Shown here: positions 8,992 to 17,522 of the stretch, piece by piece
Layout of the letters: the number at the start of each line of letters is the position of its first letter
Numbering within the stretch: the stretch's first letter is position 1
Assembly: GCA_018817515.1 (NCBI GenBank)
Contig: JAHIUD010000040.1
Span: forward strand, 1 to 61,122
Direction: 5' to 3'
Length of the DNA stretch: 61,122 bases
Origin: Pseudomonadota bacterium
Lineage (GTDB): Bacteria; Desulfobacterota; Desulfovibrionia; Desulfovibrionales; Desulfovibrionaceae
The notes under the pieces: model-generated
The model's database searches: none
Seen by the model: only the letters and a program-made list of their open reading frames with translations
Told to the model about the DNA's origin: nothing
Position numbers and translations under genes: made by a program

Positions 8992-8995
8992 AAGT
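8992..8995. repeat. Right target-site duplication of the IS3 element (AAGT)
   Basis: AAGT immediately outside the right terminal repeat, matching 7750-7753. Confidence 0.8.
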
Positions 8996-9349
8996 CGCCA
9001 AAAGAATTCATCCGCTCGTCAGAAACCGCAGGGTGTCCGATTTAGCAGGGGCAACTCCAGGGGGACACTAACGCACCTGCGTATGGAGGCCTTCCGTGGT
9101 CCTGGGGCACAAAGAATGCATGCCGAGTGCTGGGTCCTAAGCGTCGGTCCGCAACCCTCAGGAAGCGCTTGGTGGGCATGGCCTTCTGGCCGTCTCCGGC
9201 ATCTGGACTTCTTTGTGGAAGCGTGGCTAGAATATTTCTGAGTGCTTGGACGCATCTGTTGATGCGAACGTGGATTTTTGCCTGCGCCATGATGCGGGCC
9301 CATGCCATGCCGACGGATGGTACGTTGAGACTCGATAATAACGCCTGGG
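8996..9349. other. Non-coding region downstream of the IS element
   Basis: About 350 bases without a convincing gene. It contains GTGTCC (9033-9038) and its complement GGACAC (9063-9068), flanking a sequence that resembles IS termini in general form; this may be a relic of another insertion but I cannot identify it. A GATAAT-like hexamer occurs at 9334-9339 without a good -35 partner. Confidence 0.35.
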
Positions 9350-12145
9350 GTGGATTCTTCGGCCATGACGATGCTTGTTGCCATTCCATATTTTACAGAA
9401 CCGCCAGATGTCTTCGCGCTTGGCCGGTTGTTGCGGAAGATCCGCTCTGCGACGACGGCTGCCATTCATGTGTTTCATCCGCCTGGCTTTGTCGCCCCGG
9501 CTGAGGCGGGCGTTGTTTTCCATGCCGTATCGCCCGTGCCCGAGGAGCGTTCCGCCTTGCCGAAAGGCTGGCTGGCCACCGCCCAGGCGTTGGCCGTGTG
9601 CTCACCCGGAACCGGCGCCCTGTTGGTGGACGCCGGAAATCCCCACCTCTCGACCGCAAGCATCGCCCGCGCCATCCGGAAGATGGCCCAGGAGGTGCCG
9701 TCCGCGCTCATTTCCGTGGTGCCGTCTGGCGATCATCCCTGCCAGTGGGAGAGCCCTTTCGACATCTTCTCCAGCCAGATCTTCGTCCTGGCGGACCCCG
9801 CCGCGCAGCAGGTGGCGAAGGAGGTGGCGTCCGCCCTTGGGACGAAACGTCGGCCCATCGTTTCCAAGCCGTTTGCCATGCCCAGCATTGGCCTGCGCCT
9901 GGACGCACGCCACAGGTCGCCGCTTTATGAATGGCTTCCCGCCCAGGGCGTGCTGGCCCCGGCTCCCACTCCCGCAGAGGGGGCGCAAGGCGACAGGCAG
10001 CTTGCGGGGCGAATCTTTCTCTGGCGTGACACAGGCTACCGCTGCCGGCAGGTGGTCTTCGAAGAGGCGGATCTGGCGGCTCTCCCGCTTTTGTCGCCCG
10101 TGAGCGCTGCCCTGGCGCGCATCGTCCGTGACGTGCAGAGTTGGGAAGTCCAGTTCTCCCCAGGGCTGTCAAGTCCCATGCGGTTCCAGGTCTATCCCCT
10201 GCCGAGGGCGGGGAAGCCCTATGGGACGGACGGATTGCTGCGTTGGCCACTTCTACCCCCCGGGGCGGGAGATGGCAAAAGCGGCAGGGTGCATGTGGCG
10301 CCTGTTGCAGGCGCCCACCTCATGGTGTTCAATATCCTTGAGCCCTCGCGCCTGCCGGCTGCGGATCTGATTCTGCCATATATTTCGGACTGCGGGGGGT
10401 GGGAGGTCGACCCGGCAACTTCCGCCCGGACAAACACGCACACGAAGACACGTATTTTCGGCCGCCAGAGCTTCCCCATGGTGTTCGAAATGGAAGGCAG
10501 CCTGCTTGGGCTTTCCGCCGAAGCGCTGCGTGCGCCATTGCAGGCCCTGGCGGGAGCGGAGACGCTCTTGCCGCTGGAGCTTGGGGAAGACGAAGCCAAG
10601 GGGAGCGTTCTGCGGTCCGCCAGCCCGGCGCCAGCACCTGCGCAGCATGGTGGCACACGTGCCGTGCCCCGCGCGGCAAGCGCCCAGCTCTGGGAGATTG
10701 CCACGGAGAAGCTTACGTCTCTGGAAGGGATGATCCTGCGAGCCGAGCAGCAGCAAGGCTCTCGCCGCGATGCCGGGTCCGCCTTGCAGGGCCTTGGCGA
10801 GATTTTGGAGAGTCTTGTCCTGGCGCGGCAGGCATATTTCGCTGCATGCATGGAGAACGCGGTGGTCGGTCAATTCCTCCAAGACAAGGGCGAGCCGGAG
10901 GCAGGGTTCTTGCCCGTGTATATCTTCAGCAAGTTCCACGAGACGACCCCCCCGCGTTTCCGGTGTGAGGTTGAGAGCGCCGTGTTTTCTCCGCTCATGG
11001 ATACGTTGCTCAACCTGTGGGAAAGATCCCTCGGCGTCACAACGCTTGAGGCTCTGGCCTCCATGAGCAGTCATGCAAAGCGCGCGGGCTTGGCGTCATG
11101 CTGGGATTCCGGTTTACCCCTTGCACTGGCGAGGAAGGGGTTTTTGCGGGAAGCCGGGAGCATGCTGGACCAGGCCTATGGCGTATCGCCCTGGCTGTGC
11201 GGGGACTACGCAGCCATTGCGTTTCATTGCTTGCGGCCACAGTTCTTGCTGGAAGAATACCTTTCATGGTTCACAAAGGATGCGGATGCGGGCAGGCTGT
11301 CGAACCAATGGCTGCTGCACTATTGTGAAGCTTTGGCAGTGAATTGCCAGCTTAGGTGCGCTGTCGGCATCATCGCGCAGGCCTACAGGAAGCGTGAGGC
11401 CCTGGAGAATTGCTTCGCGGTTGCACATTGGTGGCGGTATATGCTCAGGGGCTATGCCCCCGGCCGCGCCTTGGCCGGGTTCGAGCGGGACAAGGCCCTT
11501 GGGCGTTTGAGCGGCGACTATCCTATCCTGCACGCGGTCACCCTGGCGGCGGCCGGCCGGCTTGAGCGGGCCATTGCGGCTGTTGAGCGGGAATACTCGA
11601 CGAACGCCAGCGTGCGCAATGGCTATGCCATGGTCGGCTGGTTCTATCATTTTGTCCGCAGACGCGACGCGGACAAGGCAATGGCCATGATCGAGAAGGA
11701 TAACGCCGCAGGCCGCCTCGATCCTACCCTGAGGAACTACTACCTGGCCTGTTTGTGTGCCTTCAAGCAAGACACCGGGGCTGCAGAAGAGCTGGTTGCG
11801 CAGACGTACGCGGAGTCGTCGCATCCTTACGGACACATCGCGCAGCTTGGCTTGATGCATTGGCTGCGCCACAAGGACCCGCAGCTGGCTTTGGCGTATT
11901 TTGAGAGAGACCATGCGCAAGGGCGGCTTGGGCAGCCAGAGATGCGGCTTGCTTACGCCGCGCTGTTGCATTTGGCCGGCAAGGCCCAATTGGAGCTGAC
12001 GGGAGAGCTTCTTGAATCGGCCAGGCCTTCTGAGCTGAACTGGGACGTGTGCGCAACGTGGCTCAGGCGCATTGGCTTCCGGCAAAAAGAGGTCGCCGGG
12101 CTGATGACCTCGTCGCTGCGCCGCGCTAATTTGGCGCTGCGGTAG
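9350..12145 (+). CDS. Large protein of unknown function with a 70-residue repeat
   Basis: A 931-residue protein I do not recognise. The N-terminal third contains 'ALLVDAGNPHLS...ALISVVPSGDHPCQW', which faintly recalls the central and C-terminal strands of CMP-sugar synthetases without their catalytic loop. An Ala/Pro-rich linker lies near 425-445. The C-terminal half is alpha-helical and repeats the signature [FI]x[RK]DxxxGRL at residues 641, 711, 781 and 851, that is every 70 residues (210 bases). Each unit probably folds as two TPR/PPR-sized hairpins. GTG 9350 is the longest start; ATG 9365 or 9371 are equally possible, none having a strong ribosome site. The glycan-locus context suggests a glycosylation role or scaffold, but this is inference. 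Confidence 0.6.
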   Translation: MDSSAMTMLVAIPYFTEPPDVFALGRLLRKIRSATTAAIHVFHPPGFVAPAEAGVVFHAVSPVPEERSALPKGWLATAQALAVCSPGTGALLVDAGNPHLSTASIARAIRKMAQEVPSALISVVPSGDHPCQWESPFDIFSSQIFVLADPAAQQVAKEVASALGTKRRPIVSKPFAMPSIGLRLDARHRSPLYEWLPAQGVLAPAPTPAEGAQGDRQLAGRIFLWRDTGYRCRQVVFEEADLAALPLLSPVSAALARIVRDVQSWEVQFSPGLSSPMRFQVYPLPRAGKPYGTDGLLRWPLLPPGAGDGKSGRVHVAPVAGAHLMVFNILEPSRLPAADLILPYISDCGGWEVDPATSARTNTHTKTRIFGRQSFPMVFEMEGSLLGLSAEALRAPLQALAGAETLLPLELGEDEAKGSVLRSASPAPAPAQHGGTRAVPRAASAQLWEIATEKLTSLEGMILRAEQQQGSRRDAGSALQGLGEILESLVLARQAYFAACMENAVVGQFLQDKGEPEAGFLPVYIFSKFHETTPPRFRCEVESAVFSPLMDTLLNLWERSLGVTTLEALASMSSHAKRAGLASCWDSGLPLALARKGFLREAGSMLDQAYGVSPWLCGDYAAIAFHCLRPQFLLEEYLSWFTKDADAGRLSNQWLLHYCEALAVNCQLRCAVGIIAQAYRKREALENCFAVAHWWRYMLRGYAPGRALAGFERDKALGRLSGDYPILHAVTLAAAGRLERAIAAVEREYSTNASVRNGYAMVGWFYHFVRRRDADKAMAMIEKDNAAGRLDPTLRNYYLACLCAFKQDTGAAEELVAQTYAESSHPYGHIAQLGLMHWLRHKDPQLALAYFERDHAQGRLGQPEMRLAYAALLHLAGKAQLELTGELLESARPSELNWDVCATWLRRIGFRQKEVAGLMTSSLRRANLALR

Positions 12146-12192
12146 GCACTTTGCCCCGGCCCCCTGGACCTTGCGCGTTGGGAAAACACTCA

Positions 12193-12202
12193 GGTGGCCA
12201 CC
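12193..12202. repeat. 10-bp palindrome GGTGGCCACC
   Basis: Perfect palindrome in the 182-bp spacer after the 931-residue gene. Could be part of a terminator or a binding site; no T tract is attached, so no role is assigned. Confidence 0.25.
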
Positions 12203-12327
12203 GGCTCCGGTTTTGGATTGTCGTGTTCCTTGCTCGCGCAATGTTGTCCGCTGGAGCAGGTTGTGTTGGTTGGGCTCAGAAGCCTCAACGTCGGTAGGGC
12301 AATCTAAATGTCATGTGAGAAGGCAGT

Positions 12328-13800
12328 ATGAGTGACACGATTCAAGATGCGTCACCAAAGACACCTGAGCAAGCTGAGGCGTGCGAAAACGATGCGGCCT
12401 TGCAGGCAGGGTTGCGGTTGGCGAAGCAGGAATGGGAACATGGGGACAGGGCCGCAGCGGTGGAGGTCCTTGGCACGCTGTGGGAGAAGACACGCAGCCC
12501 GGAAGCCGCTGATCTGCTGGCGCGGCTGAGCCGCGAGCTTGTCCGTTCGTTGAGCAGGACAGTGGAGGAGGACGCGCGGGTGGTGGCTCGGTTGGCCGGC
12601 CTGTTCCGCGCGCTGCATGGCGAAAATGGCGTTCAAGTCGATACGCTGCAGTACGACATCATTGGCGGCTTGGCGCTGGACACGAGCACGTTGATTCCCC
12701 TGCATAAGGCTGGCCTGACAACGCGCAGCGGGAAGAAGATCGCGTTTTTCTCCGGCAACAGCGCCAACCCGGCCTTGGTCGAAATGATCTCGCGCGAGCT
12801 GCCGGTTGTCAGCGATAGTTCGTTCGGGCGGCTCATGCCGTATTGCAACTTTGATTGGGAGCAGCATCGCTATATGCTGAGTCCAAAGTTCTCGGAGGAT
12901 TTTTTCGGAAGGCATGCCGCGCTGTTTCGGGACTTGGTGGAGTTTACGCATTCGACAAACGGCAGGGATTACATCCAATCGCCGGAAGACACGGACGTGT
13001 GCCGCAAGTGCGAACGGCCGCAGATCTCGTTTACCGAGCACGAGACTGAGCTGGGGGAACGCTTTCTGCGGGAAACGCTCAAGCTGCCCCAGGGCGGCTG
13101 GTTTGTTTGCGTGTATGCTCGCGACGGGTCCTATTATGGGGAAACGCCGCAGAGCGCCAACTGGTTCCGCAATGCCGACATCGCCACGTACCTGCCTGCG
13201 ATTGACCACATTCTCGCCTGCGGAGGGCATGTCGTCAGGGTCGGCTCGCTGGCAGACAGACACCTGGAGCACCAAGATCCTCGAGTGCTTGACTATGCAA
13301 AGCTGGAATGCCGTTCTCCGCTCTTGGACGTCTTCCTGCTGTCGCGGTGCCGGTTCCTGCTTGGCACTCCGAGCGGACTCAGCCACGTGTGCGAGGCCTT
13401 CGGCACTCCGGAGTTCTTGGTGAACACCATCAACGTCAGCATGGTCCCAGGCGCAGCACTCTACATCCCCAAGTTGATCAGGGACGCGCGCACAGGACAA
13501 CTCCTGAGGTATGAGCAGTTTCTGGAGCGTTTCTACGCCCATGGCGACATCGGCGCGCTGTATGAGAATGGCATTGCGCAGCGCGACGAACTCGGCGTTT
13601 GCTACCAGGATGATTCGCCGGAGGATATTGCTGCCGCAACGCGCGAGCTCTTGCAGCGGCAGGCCGGGACATTTCGTGAGGACGCCGCCAGCGCAAGGCT
13701 CAGAGAGCGTTTCAGGGCTCTCTGGGTGCGGTTTCACGCTGCCATGGTTGAGACCCCGATAGCTTCGAGCTTTCTTGAGGCCCACCCGGAGTTGTTTTAG
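12328..13800 (+). CDS. TIGR04372-type putative glycosyltransferase
   Basis: A 490-residue protein resembling the TIGR04372 family of putative glycosyltransferases. After a helical N-terminal region (1-105), the core has 'FVCVYARDGSYYGE' (330s and before), 'SANWFRNADIATYLPAIDHILACGGHVVRVG' and 'SPLLDVFLLSRCRFLLGTPSGLSHVCEAFG', the characteristic order of family motifs. The last block looks like the donor-binding site of a GT-B or ATP-grasp-like fold. GAAGG precedes ATG 12328. It sits between the repeat protein and a methyltransferase, all on the same strand. Donor and acceptor are unknown. Confidence 0.65.
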   Translation: MSDTIQDASPKTPEQAEACENDAALQAGLRLAKQEWEHGDRAAAVEVLGTLWEKTRSPEAADLLARLSRELVRSLSRTVEEDARVVARLAGLFRALHGENGVQVDTLQYDIIGGLALDTSTLIPLHKAGLTTRSGKKIAFFSGNSANPALVEMISRELPVVSDSSFGRLMPYCNFDWEQHRYMLSPKFSEDFFGRHAALFRDLVEFTHSTNGRDYIQSPEDTDVCRKCERPQISFTEHETELGERFLRETLKLPQGGWFVCVYARDGSYYGETPQSANWFRNADIATYLPAIDHILACGGHVVRVGSLADRHLEHQDPRVLDYAKLECRSPLLDVFLLSRCRFLLGTPSGLSHVCEAFGTPEFLVNTINVSMVPGAALYIPKLIRDARTGQLLRYEQFLERFYAHGDIGALYENGIAQRDELGVCYQDDSPEDIAAATRELLQRQAGTFREDAASARLRERFRALWVRFHAAMVETPIASSFLEAHPELF

Positions 13801-13816
13801 GGTGCCAGGAAGAAAC

Positions 13817-14056
13817 ATGGCGGCGGTGCTTGAGACGGCGAAGGACGAGTTGCATGGCCCAGAGGCTCCTCCACCCAGTAGGACGGCAACGGCTTGGACG
13901 GTCATTTGCAGTTCTGGGCGCATCCTCAAGGGCCTTTCGGCCAACTGCCCACCGTCCTTGAAGGGGCTGCAGCATCGCTGCCACAAGTCGAAGACAAAAT
14001 ACCCAGGCGCAACTGCCGGTGAGTTCGTGATGGTTGGCGCTACTAGGGAGTGGTGA
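13817..14056 (+). CDS. Possible small protein of 79 residues
   Basis: An open frame that begins 16 bases after the preceding stop with AGGAAG placed correctly before ATG 13817. It ends 5 bases before ATG 14062 of the methyltransferase, the arrangement expected of a real operon member. The product shows no family motif, signal peptide or membrane helix. Composition is not decisive, so it may be chance. Confidence 0.3.
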   Translation: MAAVLETAKDELHGPEAPPPSRTATAWTVICSSGRILKGLSANCPPSLKGLQHRCHKSKTKYPGATAGEFVMVGATREW

Positions 14057-14061
14057 GTGCA

Positions 14062-15069
14062 ATGAAACTGTCTGAAAATGCTATACGCCCAGCTCGCTTG
14101 GATAGGGAAAAGAACCTCGCGATCAAGGTGGATATTGATTGGCTCACTTCTCGGCGCCAGCAGTTTGTCGCGGTTTCTTGCCCTGCGTGCGGCGGCAGCT
14201 CTTTTAAGCACCACTTTGCAAAGTTTGGTTTTGACTTCGATCGCTGTGGGGATTGCCGCACTGTATTCATGAACCCGCGCGCTCCAGCGGAGTTGTTGGG
14301 GGAATTCTACAAGCGTTCAGCAGTCTATGAGTTCTGGAACGAGTATGTCTTTCCAGCGTCTCGCACAGCGAGGATCGAAGGTATCTTCAAGCCACGCCTG
14401 GCGCGGATTCTTGAACTCTGCCAGGGCAATAACGTGCCGCGTGGCATGCTGGTCGAAATCGGGGCTGCGGCCGGGATGTTTTGCGAAGAGGCGCTCCGGA
14501 CAAAGACGTTTGAGCGTGTCGTCGGCATTGAGCCCAACGCTGTCCAGGCCGAGAAGTGCCGAAGCCTCGGCATCGAAGTGATTGAAGATCCCGTTGAGCG
14601 GGCAGCAGAATTTGACCGGTCCGCTGATGTTGTCGTGTGTTTTGAAACCATTGAGCACGTGTTTGACCCTGGTGCGCTCATCGCTTGGTGCGGCGATCTC
14701 CTTTCGCCAGGGGGGCTGCTCATCTTAACCTGTCCCAATTCCGAGGGTTTTGACATTCTGACGCTTGCGACTCAATCGGATAGCATTGATGCGGAACATA
14801 TAAATCTCTTCAATCCGCATTCCCTGAAACTGTTGGTAGAAAGCATGGGGTTGGACGTCCTGGAGTGCACGACACCGGGTGAATTGGACGTCGAGATAGT
14901 ACGAAACAAGGTGGTGGCCGGAGAATATTCCTTGGAAAATCAAGCTTTTTTAGAGAGGGTGCTGCTCTCGGAGTGGGGAACCCTCGGGCATGCATTCCAG
15001 GAATTCCTGAAGGCGAATCGTCTCTCTTCCCATATGTGGCTTGTCGCCAGGAATCCGGATGTATCGTAA
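14062..15069 (+). CDS. Class I SAM-dependent methyltransferase with N-terminal zinc ribbon
   Basis: A 335-residue methyltransferase of the Methyltransf_23 kind common in glycan loci. The N-terminus has paired cysteines ('CPACGG' and 'CGDCRTVF') that form a zinc-binding knuckle. SAM-binding motif I is 'LVEIGAAAGMF' near 130, then 'VVVCFETIEHVFDP' and 'GGLLILTCPNSEG'. This arrangement is typical of sugar methyltransferases acting on nucleotide sugars or glycan ends. ATG 14062 is preferred (GGGAG 11 bases upstream); GTG 14050 is an in-frame alternative. The 3' end overlaps the sulfotransferase-like gene by 11 bases, so both are probably co-translated. Confidence 0.8.
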   Translation: MKLSENAIRPARLDREKNLAIKVDIDWLTSRRQQFVAVSCPACGGSSFKHHFAKFGFDFDRCGDCRTVFMNPRAPAELLGEFYKRSAVYEFWNEYVFPASRTARIEGIFKPRLARILELCQGNNVPRGMLVEIGAAAGMFCEEALRTKTFERVVGIEPNAVQAEKCRSLGIEVIEDPVERAAEFDRSADVVVCFETIEHVFDPGALIAWCGDLLSPGGLLILTCPNSEGFDILTLATQSDSIDAEHINLFNPHSLKLLVESMGLDVLECTTPGELDVEIVRNKVVAGEYSLENQAFLERVLLSEWGTLGHAFQEFLKANRLSSHMWLVARNPDVS

Positions 15070-16453
15070 ACTGTTCAAGTCGTTTACCGAGCGAGCCAAC
15101 CTGCTTCTCGTTGTCGACCATGCCGGGCGGGCAGGCAATGGGTTTTTTTTGTCGATATTTGATCAGCACGAGCAAGTGCTTTCCTGTCCGTGGGTGCATT
15201 ATGTTTACTCCTATTGCTTGACGCTCTTCGGCGATGGCGATGCTTTGGAGAGTTCCCATGTGCTGGACGTATGGTCAAAACAGAAGTATTTCAATCTATT
15301 ACACGATGACTTGAGCGCTGAGAACCGTGCCTTCATATTGAAGGTCGGTGGCGATCCTGCGGCGCCTATGGACAGAAGCCTTGTGCGCACTGTTTTCCGC
15401 GACATCATTTTAGCACGGCCAACGATTTCGCGTCGCGAATTAATACTGGCGACATATTTCTCTTTTGCGTTGGGCATTGGGCGCGATACTGAGGCAATTG
15501 AGTATGTCTTGGTGTCTGATTCGATATCGTTGCGGACGGAGTCGGTGTTTGCCGGGTACTCCGGGCGGATTGTCGACCTGGTGCTCGAGGATTTCCCTAC
15601 CGCTCGCTTGTTCCACCTCATCCGTGACCCGCGCGCCGGATTCGCGTCGACAAACCACCAGTTCATTAACCAATTGGGAAACATGTACGGCCTGCGGCTG
15701 GGCAACGCTCTTTCCAGGTTGGTCCGGACGGCGCGCATGGACTTCAACTGGGATAGCTTCTTCGTCTTTGGTTTCTTCCTGATGTACTTCCGGCAAACAT
15801 TTGAAGCCATCATGCGAAAGCGTGCAGAACATGCGACGAGCTTCACAGTGATTCGAAATGAAGACCTCAATTGCAATTTCCGCGAAACAATGAAGTCCGT
15901 GTCGTCGATGTTGGGAATCAAGCACCTCGAAGCCTGGGACCTTGACGAGCATTTCATGCCGACGATGCTTGGCATTCCATGGCGGGGGACTGGCGCGTAC
16001 AACAGCCGCTATAGCCCTCCAACGATGTTGCAGAACGATCCGGCTTCTGTCTGCGCCAAGAGCGTGGGCCCCAATAAGCATGTTACCGTCCGGTGGAAGT
16101 CGCGCCTCAAGCCTAGCGAGATCTATCTGATCGAGACGTTTTTACGGCCGGAGTTCGACGCTTTGGGATATGATCTTCTTACGACGAGCGGCAGCTGGCG
16201 TTCTTCGAGATGGTTGCTGACGCTTTTGAAGCCGCTCCGTGGCGAATTGCCATCTGTCCATTGGGTGGCGCAGGGCTGGAGCGTTGGGTGGCGCTTGTTC
16301 ATGGACCGTCTGTTCTTCAGCATCGTTTGGCCAGTTTACTACATCCTGGTGCGGCTATCCTTTGCTGTTGCCGTTTATACCACAAATGTCTTTGAGAAGG
16401 ATTGCTTTGCAGGGCGCAGTCAGGCGCGTGAATCTCTGGCGCAAAAGGGTTGA
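15059..16453 (+). CDS. Sulfotransferase-like protein
   Basis: A 464-residue protein with the two nucleotide-binding signatures of PAPS-dependent sulfotransferases. One is a 5'-phosphosulfate loop near the N-terminus ('VDHAGRAGNGFF', residues 19-30); the other is the 3'-phosphate segment 'FHLIRDPRAGFAS' starting at residue 185 (Arg189, Arg192). A conserved 'VIRNEDL' follows. The C-terminal 60 residues include a hydrophobic stretch ('FFSIVWPVYYILVRLSFAVAV') that may anchor it to the membrane. AGGA precedes ATG 15059, which overlaps the preceding gene. It would sulfate a hydroxyl of the glycan; the loop deviates from the usual GRSGST, so substrate and activity remain uncertain. Confidence 0.65.
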   Translation: MYRKLFKSFTERANLLLVVDHAGRAGNGFFLSIFDQHEQVLSCPWVHYVYSYCLTLFGDGDALESSHVLDVWSKQKYFNLLHDDLSAENRAFILKVGGDPAAPMDRSLVRTVFRDIILARPTISRRELILATYFSFALGIGRDTEAIEYVLVSDSISLRTESVFAGYSGRIVDLVLEDFPTARLFHLIRDPRAGFASTNHQFINQLGNMYGLRLGNALSRLVRTARMDFNWDSFFVFGFFLMYFRQTFEAIMRKRAEHATSFTVIRNEDLNCNFRETMKSVSSMLGIKHLEAWDLDEHFMPTMLGIPWRGTGAYNSRYSPPTMLQNDPASVCAKSVGPNKHVTVRWKSRLKPSEIYLIETFLRPEFDALGYDLLTTSGSWRSSRWLLTLLKPLRGELPSVHWVAQGWSVGWRLFMDRLFFSIVWPVYYILVRLSFAVAVYTTNVFEKDCFAGRSQARESLAQKG

Positions 16454-16760
16454 GAGCCGCGGCCCGGGGCGGTGGCCACAAGAGGGGGCGTGCGCGCATC
16501 GGGCTGAGGTCACCCCGGCCAACGTCCGGCCTGGATGAACCTGCCGGCCGGACCGGTATGCGCTGCGCTCCTGGGTTCATCTCAGCTCAGGAGCCTGCGG
16601 GGTTCGCCCACTCGTGAAGGCGGCCGAGCCATATATTCCCTTGTGCCGGTGGTATCAAAAGTGCAGGACGCAGGGTGCTGGGAAGGTGTCTCGGGTGCTT
16701 CGACGGTTCCCGTGACGTGTTCAGCCAGTCAGATCAGTAACGAAAAGGATACTCACAGTC
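16454..16760. other. Non-coding spacer, 307 bp
   Basis: GC-rich spacer with several short inverted repeats. The clearest is CTCCTG at about 16569-16574 with CAGGAG about 14 bases further, which may end the upstream operon. AAAGGAT precedes ATG 16761. No gene is seen. Confidence 0.4.
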
Positions 16761-17522
16761 ATGCGCCAGTTCACCCTCAGTCAGGTTCAGCGCTTTACCG
16801 AGCTCGCTGGGCTCCCCTCATTTCAGGAGTATGTCCTTGAGCTTGAGCAGGATACGCAACTTGTCAGGGACGTTGAGGCAATGGTGGCTGATGTGGACCA
16901 TTTCCGCACGAAACATTGGGACTCGGTCCATGAGTTGGGCCTTTACCGAATTTTCCTTTACTGCCTCACCCGCTCCCGTCGGCCTGGGCTCTTTGTCGAA
17001 ACGGGCGTGCTGCACGGTTTGACTAGCCTTTTCATACTTGAAGCCCTGGAGCGCAATGGGCAGGGTCGACTCGTTTCCATTGATGCGCCATCCTACTTTG
17101 AAACAGGACCAGCTAATCTGGACGGGGTGGACGACCGCCTCCCTCCGCGTAAAGAGCCCGGCTGGGTGATTGGACCGCACCGGCGCCAGCGTTTTGACCT
17201 GCGCATAGGGCTTTCCAGCGAGCATCTGGAGCCCGCGCTTTGCGAGGGGCCTCCCGCCGAGATATTTCTACACGATTCCGATCACACACCGCAGAACATG
17301 AAATTCGAGCTGGAAACGGCCTTGCGCTTCCTGGCTCCGGGCGGAATCATCGTCTGCGACAACTGCATAAATAATACGGCCTTTTTCGATTTCTGCAGCG
17401 CGTTCCAACTGCCAATGTTTGTGTTCCCGGCAGGGGGCCCCGGTGGAACGGCCAAGCGTGAGCGGGAGCGAAACTTGGTGCGCTTCGGCGTAACATGGAA
17501 ACCAGTCGGGGGAGAATTCTGA
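16761..17522 (+). CDS. SAM-dependent methyltransferase, Methyltransf_24/CmcI-like
   Basis: A 253-residue class I methyltransferase. Motif I is unusual ('LFVETGVLHGLTSLF'), followed by 'LVSIDAPSY' with the acidic residue binding the SAM ribose, then 'IFLHDSDHTPQNMKFELETALRFLAPGGIIVCDN', the signature of the CmcI/Methyltransf_24 group. This group methylates hydroxyls on sugars or small molecules. The stop (TGA) overlaps ATG 17522 of the radical SAM gene. The acceptor is unknown. Confidence 0.75.
   Translation: MRQFTLSQVQRFTELAGLPSFQEYVLELEQDTQLVRDVEAMVADVDHFRTKHWDSVHELGLYRIFLYCLTRSRRPGLFVETGVLHGLTSLFILEALERNGQGRLVSIDAPSYFETGPANLDGVDDRLPPRKEPGWVIGPHRRQRFDLRIGLSSEHLEPALCEGPPAEIFLHDSDHTPQNMKFELETALRFLAPGGIIVCDNCINNTAFFDFCSAFQLPMFVFPAGGPGGTAKRERERNLVRFGVTWKPVGGEF

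Noticed and set aside
12352..14214. Open frame of 620 codons on the minus strand
   Set aside because: Antisense to the TIGR04372-type gene and the following spacer; no motif or ribosome site.
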